DNA from: Pararhodobacter zhoushanensis
GTDB lineage: Bacteria > Pseudomonadota > Alphaproteobacteria > Rhodobacterales > Rhodobacteraceae
Length of the DNA: 64,000 bases
Direction of reading: 5' to 3'
Assembly: GCF_003990445.1 (NCBI RefSeq)
Contig: NZ_REEZ01000016.1
Coordinates: forward strand, 1-64,000
In this document: piece by piece, positions 9,038 through 18,876 of the stretch
How positions within the stretch are numbered: the first letter of the stretch is position 1
How the letters are laid out: each line of letters opens with the position of its first letter
The notes under the pieces: generated by a model
Seen by the model: only the letters and a program-made list of their open reading frames with translations
What the model was told of the DNA's origin: nothing
Database searches by the model: none
Program-made: the position numbers and the translations under genes

Positions 9038-12000
9038 GGATCGGCCTTTCCGGTCACGCCGCCCGATGGCTTTTGCGTCAGACGGCTGACCATAACATAA
9101 AGCACGGGCACGAAGAAAACCGCCAGAACCGTTGCCGAAACCATGCCGCCAAAGACCCCGGTGCCGATGGCATTCTGGATCTCGGACCCCGCACCCCGGG
9201 CCAGCATCAGCGGCACAACGCCCAAGATAAAGGCCAGCGAGGTCATGATGATCGGGCGGAGCCGCAACCGCGCTGCCTGCAAGGTTGCCCGATGCACGCC
9301 CATCCCCTGATTGCGCAGGTGGCGGGCGTATTCGACCATCAGGATCGCATTCTTGGCCGAGAGCCCGATGATGGTAATCAGACCCACCTTGAAGAAGACG
9401 TCATTATCCATCCCGCGCATCAGCACCGCACTAACCGCGCCCAGCACCCCCAACGGCACCACCAGCATCACCGAGAAGGGCAACGACCAGCTTTCGTAAA
9501 GCGCCGCCAGCACCAGAAACACCACCAGCATCGACGCGGCGAGCAACAGGGGGGCCTGAGTGGCCGATTGCCGCTCTTGCAGGGATTGGCCGGTCCATTC
9601 CAGCGCAAAGCCCTGCGGCAGTTCGCTTGCCAGCCGCTCCATCTCGGCCATGGCCGCGCCGCTCGACACGCCCGACGCCGCCGCGCCAGAGATGCGCGCG
9701 GCGCGGTAGCCGTTATAGCGGTCCGTTTGCAGCGCCGCGCTTTCCCAGACCGGCGTGACCACTTCGGACAGCGGCACCATGCCGCCGTCAAGATTGCGCA
9801 CCTCAAGCTGCAGCACATCCTCAGCATGCATCCGCGCGTGCGCATCGGCCTGCACAATCACCTGTTGCAGGCGTCCCTGGTTGGGAAACTCGTTCACATA
9901 GGCAGAGCCGACGGCGGTTGCGATCGTCTCGCTGATCGTGTCGAAGCCCAACCTGTAGGCCTGCGCCCGCTGCCGATCTATCCGCAACGCGATCCGCATG
10001 CCGTCGGGCAGGCCTTCGCTCATCACCTCGTCCAGAAGCGGGCTCGCGGATGCGAGCGCGATCAGCTGATCCTCTGCGGCTTTCAACGCGTCGGGCCCGG
10101 CATTGGCGCGGTCCTCAAGCCGCAGGGAGAAGCCCGATGTTGTGCCCAGCGATTCAATCGCCGGAGGCTTCATGATCATGGCGATGCCTTCGGGAATGTC
10201 GGCCATCGCCGCCTCGGCAGCCGCGATTTCTTCATCGACCGTGGTGTCGCGCTCGCTCCAGTCTCTCAGGCTGGTGAAGGCCTGCGCCGCATTTGGACCC
10301 GAGCCGGAAAAGCCGAACCCAAGGATCACCGTGCTTTCGGTGATGTCGGCGCGGGTCGCCGTGTGGGCCTCATAGGCGGCGATCACGGCGCGGGTGCGCT
10401 CGGCGGTGGCACCGGCGGGCAGCTCGAACATCGCCATGAAGTTTCCCTGATCCTCGTCAGGAACAAAGGACGTGGGGAGCCGCATATAGCCGATACCCAT
10501 TGCTGCGATCAGCGCTGCATACAGCAAAACCATGCGTCCACCGCGTCGCAGGGTCCAGCCGACCCAGCCGGTATAGCGCCGCGTCAGCGCATCGAAGCGG
10601 CGGTTGAACGCACCGAAAAAGCCGCGTCTGGGTACGTGCCCGGTCACGGGTTTGAGGATTGTCGCACAAAGCGCAGGCGTCAGCGTCAGCGCAAGAAAGG
10701 CCGAGAACAGAATTGAGACCGCCATGGAAAGGCTGAACTGGCGGTAGATCGCACCGACCGATCCGCCTGCCAGCCCCATCGGGATGAAGACGGCGACCAG
10801 CACCAGCGTGATGCCGACAATCGCGCCCGAAATCTCGCGCATTGCCTGTTGCGTCGCAGCCTTGGGGGACAGGTTCTGGCGCGTCATGATACGTTCGACA
10901 TTCTCGACCACGACAATGGCATCATCGACGATAATGCCGATGGCCAGAACCATGCCGAACATTGTCAGCACGTTGATCGAATACCCCGCAACGCTCATCA
11001 CGGCAAAGGTGCCTAAAAGCGCGATGGGCGCGACGATTGTCGGAATGAGCGTGTAGCGGATCTTTTGCAAGAACAGCAAGATCACCAGAAAAACCAACGC
11101 CATCGCCTCGAAAAGTGTCTGGATCACCTTGGTGATCGACACTTTCACGAAAGGCGCGGTGTTGAACGAGATCGAGACTTCCATATCGTCGGGCATGGCA
11201 AGGCGCAGCTCGGCGAGGCGGGTCTCGATGGCGGCAGCGGTGCGCACGGCATTGGCGCCCGGTGACATCTGGATCGCGGCGGCGGCGGCGGGCCGGCCGT
11301 TGCTGCTGACGCTGAAGGCCATGGTTTGGGCGCCCAGTTCAACCCGGGCGACGTCGGCCAGCACAAGGCGCGAGCCATCGACATTGGCGCGCAGGGGAAT
11401 TGCCGCAAATTCCTCGGGGGTCAGCAACTGGCCCTGAATTGACAGCGGGGTCGACACGCGGGTGCCCGGCACGGTCGGTTGGTCCCCGACACGACCCGCC
11501 GTCGCCTGCACGTTTTCACGGGCGATCGCTTCGGTCACATCGGTCATCGTCAGGCCATGTGCGCCCAGCGCCGCCGGATCAATCCATATCCGCATCGCGC
11601 GTTCCGAGCCAAACTGCTGCACGCGCCCGACACCCGGAACGCGTTTGAGCTCTTCGGCGAGGCTGCGGGTCAGGTACTCGCCAAGGCTCAGCTCGTCGGT
11701 TGAGCCATCGCGCGATCTCAAGGTCAGGACCATCAAGAAACCCGACTCGGCCGCCTCGACGCCGATGCCCGCGCGACGCACGGCGGCGGGCAGCATGGCC
11801 TCGGCGTTTCTCAGGCGGTTCTGGACGTCAACCTGCGCCAGTTCGATGTCCGTGCCGGGGGTGAAGGTCACGGTGATGTTCGCGCCGCCCGTCGAATCCA
11901 CACTGGATTCGTAATACAGCACGTTCCTGACGCTGGAGAGTTCTTTCTCTATCGGGCGGATCACGCTGTCGCTGACGGTTTGCGCATCGGCACCCGAATA

Positions 12001-12144
12001 GCTGGTGAAAATGCTGATACTGGGGGGCGCGATATCTGGAAAACGCGCCACCGGCAGTCGCGCAAGCGCGGCGATCCCTGCCAGCGCGATAAAGATCGCG
12101 ATGACCCAGGCAAAGACCGGGCGGGTGATGAAGAATTGCGACAT
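9034..12144 (-). CDS. RND-family multidrug efflux pump, inner-membrane subunit (AcrB/MexB-like)
   Basis: A protein of 1036 residues, the normal HAE1 length, with 12 expected membrane segments and two large periplasmic loops. The start FFITRPVFAWVIAIF is the classic first segment. IIVDDAIVVVENVER in segment 4 carries the paired aspartates for proton transfer. It exports hydrophobic drugs or toxic compounds with the adaptor encoded just upstream. No TolC-type outer-membrane channel gene is present, so one encoded elsewhere must be shared. Confidence 0.9.
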   Translation of the reverse strand: MSQFFITRPVFAWVIAIFIALAGIAALARLPVARFPDIAPPSISIFTSYSGADAQTVSDSVIRPIEKELSSVRNVLYYESSVDSTGGANITVTFTPGTDIELAQVDVQNRLRNAEAMLPAAVRRAGIGVEAAESGFLMVLTLRSRDGSTDELSLGEYLTRSLAEELKRVPGVGRVQQFGSERAMRIWIDPAALGAHGLTMTDVTEAIARENVQATAGRVGDQPTVPGTRVSTPLSIQGQLLTPEEFAAIPLRANVDGSRLVLADVARVELGAQTMAFSVSSNGRPAAAAAIQMSPGANAVRTAAAIETRLAELRLAMPDDMEVSISFNTAPFVKVSITKVIQTLFEAMALVFLVILLFLQKIRYTLIPTIVAPIALLGTFAVMSVAGYSINVLTMFGMVLAIGIIVDDAIVVVENVERIMTRQNLSPKAATQQAMREISGAIVGITLVLVAVFIPMGLAGGSVGAIYRQFSLSMAVSILFSAFLALTLTPALCATILKPVTGHVPRRGFFGAFNRRFDALTRRYTGWVGWTLRRGGRMVLLYAALIAAMGIGYMRLPTSFVPDEDQGNFMAMFELPAGATAERTRAVIAAYEAHTATRADITESTVILGFGFSGSGPNAAQAFTSLRDWSERDTTVDEEIAAAEAAMADIPEGIAMIMKPPAIESLGTTSGFSLRLEDRANAGPDALKAAEDQLIALASASPLLDEVMSEGLPDGMRIALRIDRQRAQAYRLGFDTISETIATAVGSAYVNEFPNQGRLQQVIVQADAHARMHAEDVLQLEVRNLDGGMVPLSEVVTPVWESAALQTDRYNGYRAARISGAAASGVSSGAAMAEMERLASELPQGFALEWTGQSLQERQSATQAPLLLAASMLVVFLVLAALYESWSLPFSVMLVVPLGVLGAVSAVLMRGMDNDVFFKVGLITIIGLSAKNAILMVEYARHLRNQGMGVHRATLQAARLRLRPIIMTSLAFILGVVPLMLARGAGSEIQNAIGTGVFGGMVSATVLAVFFVPVLYVMVSRLTQKPSGGVTGKADP

Positions 12145-12171
12145 GGGGGCCGGTCTTTCGCGGTTCTGCGG

Positions 12172-13344
12172 TCAGGGATTGAGGGCGGCGGGCGGATCGC
12201 CTGCGGCAAGGGTCGTCACCGGCACCGCTGTGCCGGGCTCCACGCGGTCCTGTCCGCGGACTGCCACGACATCTCCGGGCCTGAGGCCCGAAGTGACCAC
12301 GATGCGATTGCCAACGCGGTCACCAAGGCTGACATCGCTGCGCGTCGCCTCGCCCTGCGGTGAGACAAGGACAAGCTGCGCCGCGCCGCCGCCGCTGCGC
12401 AGGACGGCCTCTTCGGGCACTAAAAGCGCGTCAGGCAATACCCCGCGCGGCAGATAAGCGCGCACCAGCATACCCGGCAACAAGGCAAGACCCGGGTTCG
12501 GGGTCTCGATGCGGACCGAAACATCGCCGGTCCCGGGATCGACGATCAGATCCGACGACCTGACCAGCCCCTCCAGCACCGGACCATCGCGCCGGGCGGT
12601 TGTGATCCGAACCGGGCTCAGCCCGGCGTCCGACGCCGCCAGAATGGCATTCAGCGCATCGGCTGGCAGCCGCACATCAACAAAAACGGTCTCAAGATCC
12701 TGAACTATGGCCAGTGGCCGTTCGCTTCCCTGCGCGGCAAGCCCGCCGAGATCGGTAACCCCGGCGGCGACATAGCCGTCAATCGGCGAGCGCAGCGTCG
12801 TGAAGTCAAGATCGAGCCTCTTGCGCGCCACGGCGGCCCGCGCTTCGGCCAGACTGGCGCGGGCGAGCAGCAGATCATTGCGCGCGCTGTCGTTCCTTTC
12901 GATGCTGACCGCATTTCGGGCCAGCAGGGCATCCGAACGCTCCAGCGCGCGCTGGGCAAAGGCCTCAGCCGCCTCGGCCCGTGCCATGGCGGCTTGAGCG
13001 GTACCGAGATCGGCATCGAAGGGGGCAGGATCAATACGGAACAGAACATCCCCAGCCGAGACCCGGGTGCCTGCGTCCACCAGTCTTTCCAGAATCACGC
13101 CGCCGATCTGCGGGCGGATCTCGACCCGGCGAAAGGCGGCGACACGGCCGGTATACTCAGTCTTAAGCGTGATCCGCTCGGGCTGCACCGTCTCGACACT
13201 CAGCAAGACCGGGATGGCAGACCCCATGTCCTGCGCGACCGCCTCTTGCGGGTGTTGGGCAAGGCGGACAAAGACCAACGCCCCCGCCATCAGCCCAATG
13301 ATCAAAAAGAGTGTGACGCTTCGGCGTGCCATCGTTCTGTCCAT
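12172..13344 (-). CDS. RND efflux periplasmic adaptor (membrane fusion protein)
   Basis: A protein of 390 residues: an N-terminal membrane anchor (about 8-28), a split lipoyl motif (RPQIGGVILERLVDAGTRV and RSPIDGYV), an alpha-helical hairpin rich in Ala, Arg and Glu (about 110-170), and beta-barrel and membrane-proximal domains to residue 380. No lipobox cysteine is seen, so it is held by the N-terminal helix. It is the first gene of the leftward efflux operon, 27 bases upstream of the pump gene. Confidence 0.88.
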   Translation of the reverse strand: MDRTMARRSVTLFLIIGLMAGALVFVRLAQHPQEAVAQDMGSAIPVLLSVETVQPERITLKTEYTGRVAAFRRVEIRPQIGGVILERLVDAGTRVSAGDVLFRIDPAPFDADLGTAQAAMARAEAAEAFAQRALERSDALLARNAVSIERNDSARNDLLLARASLAEARAAVARKRLDLDFTTLRSPIDGYVAAGVTDLGGLAAQGSERPLAIVQDLETVFVDVRLPADALNAILAASDAGLSPVRITTARRDGPVLEGLVRSSDLIVDPGTGDVSVRIETPNPGLALLPGMLVRAYLPRGVLPDALLVPEEAVLRSGGGAAQLVLVSPQGEATRSDVSLGDRVGNRIVVTSGLRPGDVVAVRGQDRVEPGTAVPVTTLAAGDPPAALNP

Positions 13345-13497
13345 CCCTATCGCTGGGCCTGTATCTGGCAGCGCGCTGTGGAAGAACGGCTCAGGTTTCG
13401 TGGAGATTTCGTGGAGATCGCTGCCGACCGCCAGCCGTTGCGCAAACTGCGCGCGCCGTGACTGTCTGGGTGGTTCAACCGCCCCCTTGGACCGTGC

Positions 13498-14034
13498 TCA
13501 GGTGCTCAGCCGGTCAAGCACCGCCTCGACATCGTCAAGGAAGTTGCTCCAGAGGCCGTCTTCGTCGATGCCGTTGATGCGCATCAGGAACAGCCCCTCG
13601 ACGGCAAGAAAGGCGACACGGGCGGCTTGTGCGTCAGCAGACGTGCCGCCGAGCCGGTCGAAGATCGCGCGATACCAGTCGCGCGTTTCGCGCAGGTTGG
13701 CGGGGTCTTCCAGATAGCTGACGAGCAATCCCACCATCTTGGCATTCATCGCCTGCTGTGAAGCCCGTGTGGCGGCGATGTAGCGCCGGACGAAGGGCAG
13801 GGGGGCGTCGTCTGCCGCACCCTCGAGCAGGGCATCGAACTGGCTGGTCCATCGGTCGATCAGGCCGCGGATCAGATCATCCTTGCTGGCAAAGGAATAT
13901 TGCACCCCGCCCTTGGATATCCCCGCCGCCTGCGCCAGCGCCCCGATGGTCAGCGCAGCCCCTCCGCCCGTCCTCACGATCTCCTGAGCAACGTCCAGCA
14001 AGGTTTCACGGTTGATCGTCGGTTTTCTGCCCAT
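13498..14034 (-). CDS. TetR-family transcriptional repressor
   Basis: A protein of 178 residues. The N-terminal helix-turn-helix covers about residues 10-55 (TIGALAQAAGISKGGVQYSF), and the variable ligand-binding domain follows. It is divergent from the MFS exporter gene 85 bases away, and a 12-bp perfect palindrome lies between them. The likely role is repression of that exporter and of itself until a toxic ligand binds. Confidence 0.85.
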   Translation of the reverse strand: MGRKPTINRETLLDVAQEIVRTGGGAALTIGALAQAAGISKGGVQYSFASKDDLIRGLIDRWTSQFDALLEGAADDAPLPFVRRYIAATRASQQAMNAKMVGLLVSYLEDPANLRETRDWYRAIFDRLGGTSADAQAARVAFLAVEGLFLMRINGIDEDGLWSNFLDDVEAVLDRLST

Positions 14035-14061
14035 GGGTTGTTATCTCCGCAAATATCATTA

Positions 14062-14089
14062 TTGCAATCCATACGTACGTATTTATATG
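14062..14089 (+). promoter_or_regulatory. Promoter with TetR-type operator for the MFS gene
   Basis: TTGCAA (14062-14067) and TATATG (14084-14089) are spaced 16 bp apart. The perfect palindrome ATACGTACGTAT (14071-14082) fills the spacer. A repressor bound there would block polymerase. The assignment is inferred from the divergent layout. Confidence 0.55.
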
Positions 14090-14118
14090 GGCGCCTGCAA
14101 CGGCATTCGAGGTGAATC

Positions 14119-15639
14119 ATGCAACAACGTCAACCTGACCCGAAACGCTGGCTGGTTCTGCTTGCGGTCATGCTGGCGTTCTTGCCGGTGGTGCTGGACA
14201 TGACGATCCTGCACGTGGCGGTTCCCACGCTGACGCAGGCACTGGCGGCGTCCAACACGCAAGTGCTGTGGATCATCGACATCTATCCCTTGCTGATGGC
14301 CGGGCTTCTGGTGCCGATGGGCACGCTGGCCGACCGCGTGGGCAACCGGCGCATTCTGCTGACCGGGTTGGCCGTTTTCGGCCTTGCCTCGGCGCTGGCG
14401 GCCTTTGCGCCGAATGCGCCGCTGCTGATTGCCGCGCGGATGATGCTGGCGCTGGGCGGTGCGATGATCATGCCCTGTGTGCTGGGCATCATCCGGCGCA
14501 CCTTCGAGGACGAGACCGAGCGTGGCATCGCCCTTGGCCTCTGGGGCACGGTCGGCGCCGCCGGTGCTGCCGTCGGGCCGTTGATCGGCGGCGCGCTGTT
14601 GGGGCATTTCTGGTGGGGCTCGGTCTTTTTGATCAACGTCCCCGTGATGGCGGTCGTCCTGCCCGCCTGCTGGTTTCTGCTGCCCCGGCGCGAGCACATC
14701 ACCCCCGGCCATTGGGCCATCGGGCAAGCGGTTGTGCTGATCCTCGGCATGATTGCGACGGTCTATGCGATCAAGGCCGGGTTCGGTGCCAAACAACCGC
14801 TGGGCGTCGTTGCCGTGGTGCTGACCACGGGTCTGGGGCTGTTGTGGCTGTTTGTCCGCCTGCAGTTGCGCAGCGCTGTGCCGATGCTGAATCTGGCGCT
14901 GTTCAAACGTCCGGCAATTCTGGCGGGGATCATTATGGCCATCGTCGCAAGCGGGTCGCTGGCCGGGGTAGAGCTGACCTTGGCACAAGAACTGCAATAT
15001 GTGCTGGACAAGACGCCGCTTCAGGCAGGGATCTTCATGATCCCGATCATGGCGGCGGCGGCACTGGGCGGTCCGGTCGCCGGTTGGCTGACAGGCCGCT
15101 TCGGTCTCAGATCGGTGGCCTGTCTGTCGCTGGCGGTCGCGGCGGGGACGCTTGCGGGCCTTGCGGTCACGGATTTCCACGATCCCGGGGTGATCGTACC
15201 CGTGCTGCTGGCGGGCCTTGGCCTTGCGTTGAGCATCGGCCTGACAGCTTCGTCCATCGCGATCATGGGCGCTGCCGATGCCAGTGAAGCCGGGGCTGCG
15301 GGCTCTTTGGAGGCAACAGGCTATGAACTGGGCAGCGGTCTGGGCATTACGCTGTTTGGCGTGTTCATATCGGTTGTCTTCCAACACCATCTGGTCCTGC
15401 CCGATGGCGCGCCGCAGATCCTGATCGATCAGGCTGCCAGCTCGATTGGCGATCTCTATCTCGTCGCCCGGCAGCTTGATGCCGAGCAGGGTATGGCGCT
15501 GATCTCAGCCGGCAAGGCCGCGTTCTCGGCCACCCATGCGGCGCTGTTGACGACCGCTGCGGTCCTCATGGGGCTGCTGACGGTTCTGGTGTATGCCCTG
15601 CTGGCAAACACCCGCGTGAGCACGCTGCCCCACCACTGA
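14119..15639 (+). CDS. MFS drug exporter, DHA2 family (14 membrane segments, SmvA-like)
   Basis: A protein of 506 residues with about 14 hydrophobic segments. Motif A-like LADRVGNRRILL follows segment 2, and the D in LDMTILHVAVP of segment 1 is typical of DHA2 drug:proton antiporters. Relatives export quaternary ammonium compounds and methyl viologen. A TetR repressor gene lies divergently upstream. Confidence 0.85.
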   Translation: MQQRQPDPKRWLVLLAVMLAFLPVVLDMTILHVAVPTLTQALAASNTQVLWIIDIYPLLMAGLLVPMGTLADRVGNRRILLTGLAVFGLASALAAFAPNAPLLIAARMMLALGGAMIMPCVLGIIRRTFEDETERGIALGLWGTVGAAGAAVGPLIGGALLGHFWWGSVFLINVPVMAVVLPACWFLLPRREHITPGHWAIGQAVVLILGMIATVYAIKAGFGAKQPLGVVAVVLTTGLGLLWLFVRLQLRSAVPMLNLALFKRPAILAGIIMAIVASGSLAGVELTLAQELQYVLDKTPLQAGIFMIPIMAAAALGGPVAGWLTGRFGLRSVACLSLAVAAGTLAGLAVTDFHDPGVIVPVLLAGLGLALSIGLTASSIAIMGAADASEAGAAGSLEATGYELGSGLGITLFGVFISVVFQHHLVLPDGAPQILIDQAASSIGDLYLVARQLDAEQGMALISAGKAAFSATHAALLTTAAVLMGLLTVLVYALLANTRVSTLPHH

Positions 15640-15679
15640 GCACAGCCCGGCGGCGATCAACCGTCGCCGGGAGATCAGC

Positions 15680-16114
15680 TTGCCGCGCGCCCATATGGTT
15701 GACGACCGCAAGGTGTTTTACCACGGCCCGGACCGCGTGATGGTGATAGGGGCCAATCCGCGTCTGGCAGACGGTCTTGCCCTTGGTGCCGGGCCGGGTG
15801 TCCAAGTCCGCGATTGCGGCGCGGACTTCGCCCATGTTTCGGTGCAGGGCCCCAAATCGCGCGCCTTGCTGCAAGAGCTCGCCGGTGACGATCTCTCCAA
15901 CACGGCGCTGTGCTATCATGATTTCCGCGATGGCGTGGCCATCGCCGGAATTCCGCTACAAATCAGCCGCTTGGGCTTCACCGGCGGGCTTGGGTGCGAG
16001 CTTTTCCTGCCGGTGGCCAGGACGCCGGACCTGTGGCGCGCGCTGACCAAGGCGGGCCAGAAACACGGTCTGCGGTCGGTCAGGGGATCGTTTCGCAGAA
16101 CACGCGGCTATTGA
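15680..16114 (+). pseudogene. GcvT-family (aminomethyltransferase) fragment
   Basis: About 144 codons match only the middle of the GcvT fold: a VSVQGPKSRALLQ segment, then LGFTGGLGCELFLPV, ending near HGLR. The first half of the folate domain and the whole C-terminal barrel (about 250-300 residues) are missing. The frame has only a TTG as an early start, and the last residues run into the opposing gene. I read it as a decayed remnant of a 370-450 residue enzyme, not a working gene. Confidence 0.65.
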
Positions 16115-16728
16115 ACGTGCAGCCCCGCCGTGGTCATGCGCTGTTCAGCCTGCGCGGTCGGGTTCGCAGCCAGGGTGCCTTGCTTCACGACCGTTACCGC
16201 GTATCCACGGTTGCGCGCCGCGAGGGCCGTTTTCAGCACGCAGTAGTTGAAATCCAGCCCGACGATGCGCAGGCTTCCGACCCCCAGCGTTGCCAGCAGC
16301 CTGTCCAGATCCCCGGTTTCGAACGCGTCTTGCACACGTTTGACAAGGACGTGCTCAGCAAGCCCGGAGAAAGGCGCTGCCAGTTCGACGCCGGGGCTGC
16401 CTTCCACCGCCTGGCCCTTCATTGCCAGCCTTGCGATCACCTTGGTCGACGGGATCGACCATTCCTGACGGAGGGCGATAATCGGCAGTCCGTTCCGTTT
16501 AGCTGCGCTGATTTCATCGAGGATGGCGGCCTCGGCGTCCGAAGTTGCGGCCTCGGTATAGGGGCCGTGATCCCAAAAAACCGTTTGCAGGTCGATCAGC
16601 AGCAATGCCGCCCCTGTCCGCGCGCCAATCGGCTTTCCGCGACTGATCGCCCCGATGCGCCGGATGCCGAAGCCCAGCCAAAGGGCGGCGGCCAAAACCA
16701 GTGCGGCAAGCAGTAAGGCGATGGTCAT
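16108..16728 (-). CDS. Membrane-anchored isochorismatase-family cysteine hydrolase
   Basis: A protein of 206 residues. Residues 1-20 form a membrane segment, followed by a hydrolase core with the full catalytic triad: D46 (LLIDLQ), K130 (LVKRVQDAF) and C163 (DFNYC). The family includes nicotinamidase and isochorismatase. An N-terminal membrane anchor is uncommon in it. The start overlaps the MarR stop by four bases, so the two genes are an operon. The substrate is unknown. Confidence 0.8.
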   Translation of the reverse strand: MTIALLLAALVLAAALWLGFGIRRIGAISRGKPIGARTGAALLLIDLQTVFWDHGPYTEAATSDAEAAILDEISAAKRNGLPIIALRQEWSIPSTKVIARLAMKGQAVEGSPGVELAAPFSGLAEHVLVKRVQDAFETGDLDRLLATLGVGSLRIVGLDFNYCVLKTALAARNRGYAVTVVKQGTLAANPTAQAEQRMTTAGLHVQ

Positions 16729-17171
16729 GGCTGTTCATCCGTTATCTGTTTCAGCTTTACAGTGACCGCCTGAACCACCCGCAACGCGGTGGCGATGTCG
16801 TCGTCTGTGAAGTCGGTCGCGATGTGTGTCATCAACGCCATCTCCTTTTGCAGGATGTCGTCGATCAAGGCGCGCCCCTGACCGGTCAGCGCCAGAAGGG
16901 GGGATCGCTTGTGTCGGGGGTTGGGCCGCTGCACCGTGAAGCCCGACGCCAGGGTTTCATTCACCATCACCTGCACGTATTGCCGCTGAATTTCGAGCTT
17001 TGCGGCAATGTCGGGAACGGGCAGTTCGCCGTCTGAAAGAAGTATTTCCAGAACGGCCCGCATGCGGACGGTCAGGTCGGTACCGGCAAGCCCTTTCTCC
17101 ACACAGGCTTCTGCGGCCTGCATCAGGGGGCGGGACGTCCAAACGAGATCATAGAGAGTCTTGGGTTTCAT
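16725..17171 (-). CDS. MarR-family transcriptional regulator
   Basis: A protein of 148 residues with a central winged helix (about 50-115; DIAAKLEIQRQYVQVMV is the recognition region, and RHKRSPLLALT the wing). A start five codons earlier would lie inside the likely operator palindrome, so I choose the ATG at 17171. The gene is coupled to the hydrolase gene, which it probably controls along with itself. Confidence 0.82.
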   Translation of the reverse strand: MKPKTLYDLVWTSRPLMQAAEACVEKGLAGTDLTVRMRAVLEILLSDGELPVPDIAAKLEIQRQYVQVMVNETLASGFTVQRPNPRHKRSPLLALTGQGRALIDDILQKEMALMTHIATDFTDDDIATALRVVQAVTVKLKQITDEQP

Positions 17172-17173
17172 AA

Positions 17174-17190
17174 TGACATTATACATGTCA
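17174..17190 (-). promoter_or_regulatory. Likely MarR autoregulatory operator
   Basis: TGACAT and ATGTCA form a perfect inverted repeat with a 5-base AT-rich centre, three bases upstream of the MarR start codon. Confidence 0.6.
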
Positions 17191-17334
17191 ATTAGGCAGC
17201 ATCAATGTCAAAAATGCAGGGCTGCGCCGCTTTGGAGTTGCAGTTTCGAAACTCAAATCAAACCGTGGCCACCAAGATGCTGGGATGGCAAGTTCCTCGC
17301 GATCCCTGCTGCCATCGAGGCTGGTCTCGCCGTG

Positions 17335-18627
17335 TCACATGTCGTGCGCCGGGGCCGGTCGAACGCACTCTTGGGCCTGCCTCCCCGCAGCGCAAACAAG
17401 CGCGAGAAACATCACCCACCCGGTGACATTCAGCACCAGGGCAAGGTCGGTGAACCGCAGGGCACCGAGCCGCAAGGCGACATAGAGCGGGAAGGCCGAC
17501 GCCACGATCACCACGACCGAGGCCACAAGCCGGCGCGAGGCAGGCATTCGGGCGATTGCGCCGGGGGCCAGCAGCAACGGCAGGACATAGTAGTGCTGCC
17601 ATCCGATAGGCCCGAACAGCGGGACCGCGATGGACAGTGCCGTAAGCCCCAACACAAGGCGCTCGCGCCGGGGGAGCTGCCAAAACCAGAAGACAACCGC
17701 CGTTACAAAACCAAGGGTCGCAAGCCGCAATCCGATGCCCAGCGCGGCCGGTATGGTGACAACGTCAGTCGGGTGCTGAAGCTCGGGTATCGCCCCAAGG
17801 GCTGAAAGCAAAGGAAGCAGGGCATTGCCCAATGTCGGGTTGAACGCCCCAAAACTGGTCTGCCATCCCATCGCTGCCATCGTATCAAGAAAGGCGCGGT
17901 GCAGCGGCCATCCGGCCAGCGCAACCGAGGTTGCCGCAAGCAGGGCACCGGCCACGCCGAAGGCGACAACCGCCTTGGGCTGACGGTCCAGCACAAAGAT
18001 CAGAACGAAGACGATGGGCGTCAGCTTTATCGCTGCCGCGAGCGCAAGCAGAACGCCGGCACTGGCAGCCTTGTCAGCCAGCAGCCGGTCGACCGACGCC
18101 AGGATCAGAAACGTCACGGTAATCGTCGGTTGGTTCTGAAGAAGCGCGTGTAGGGCTGGCGTCGACAATGACAGCAGAGCAATGCCGATCAGGGTCCAAG
18201 CGCTCCACGAGACCGACGCAGGGCGGGCAATACGGCCCGCCAGCACAACACAGAATGCAAGCAGCACGACGTGGTAGATGAGCACAAGATCTGCGAACTG
18301 TTGCGGGCCCGTTGCGCGGGCGCCGTAGGACGCAATGACGGCCCAAAGGGGCGGGTAGAGGAAGGGAAAGCTATCCAGATCCGCAATGCCAAGCCCCGTT
18401 AGCACCGGGTGCCAAGTGTCAGAAATGCCGCCAAAAAAGCCGGGTGGCACCGCGTAGATCAGCGACTCCTGACCGCTGGCCCACAGCCAGCCCGCGATAT
18501 AAACCGCCGAGATGTCCGGTGCCCAATTCCCCAAGAAGAAGCGCACAGCCAGAATGCACCAGATACCGAGCAGCGCCGCACAGATGGCAAATTCGAAACG
18601 CAGGGGACGAAGGAACACTCGGCACAC
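17335..18627 (-). CDS. GT87-family (DUF2029) integral membrane mannosyltransferase-like protein
   Basis: A protein of 430 residues with about ten hydrophobic segments. YPPLWAV near residue 92 and an early aspartate after the first segment (APDISAVY) fit the GT-C fold of polyprenol-phosphate-dependent glycosyltransferases. It stands alone, so the sugar acceptor cannot be inferred. Its start is about 250 bases from the prophage attachment site. Confidence 0.72.
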   Translation of the reverse strand: MCRVFLRPLRFEFAICAALLGIWCILAVRFFLGNWAPDISAVYIAGWLWASGQESLIYAVPPGFFGGISDTWHPVLTGLGIADLDSFPFLYPPLWAVIASYGARATGPQQFADLVLIYHVVLLAFCVVLAGRIARPASVSWSAWTLIGIALLSLSTPALHALLQNQPTITVTFLILASVDRLLADKAASAGVLLALAAAIKLTPIVFVLIFVLDRQPKAVVAFGVAGALLAATSVALAGWPLHRAFLDTMAAMGWQTSFGAFNPTLGNALLPLLSALGAIPELQHPTDVVTIPAALGIGLRLATLGFVTAVVFWFWQLPRRERLVLGLTALSIAVPLFGPIGWQHYYVLPLLLAPGAIARMPASRRLVASVVVIVASAFPLYVALRLGALRFTDLALVLNVTGWVMFLALVCAAGRQAQECVRPAPAHDM

Positions 18628-18680
18628 TCAGGGTTGCAACAGTCAGTTGATATGCAATCATGGGGTATGAAGTGAGCCGA

Positions 18681-18709
18681 GACAATATGTCAGGTTAACC
18701 GATATTGTC
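18681..18709. promoter_or_regulatory. Nested palindrome upstream of the GT87 gene
   Basis: GACAATAT (18681-18688) pairs with ATATTGTC (18702-18709) around a central GGTTAACC palindrome. The position 54 bases upstream of the leftward gene suits an operator. No regulator is assigned. Confidence 0.4.
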
Positions 18710-18876
18710 TGCGACCGTCACATCAGGCCGTTCAGGCCAGCTGGCCCAGACCGGACATATAGGCGCACTGCCACCGATCAAGTTCGGCGCATAGTTCGCC
18801 AAGCAATTGGCGGGATCGCAAGGCCGGGCGCGCGCCGCGAGAAACATGAACCGCTCGCGCAAACATCCCGGCGCGC

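Noticed and set aside
9073-10716. Long plus-strand frame opposite the RND pump
   Set aside because: His/Gln/Arg-rich sequence with no motif; it mirrors a real pump gene.
14083-15390. Minus-strand frame of 435 codons opposite the MFS gene
   Set aside because: Low-complexity His/Arg/Gln translation; the MFS frame has all family features.
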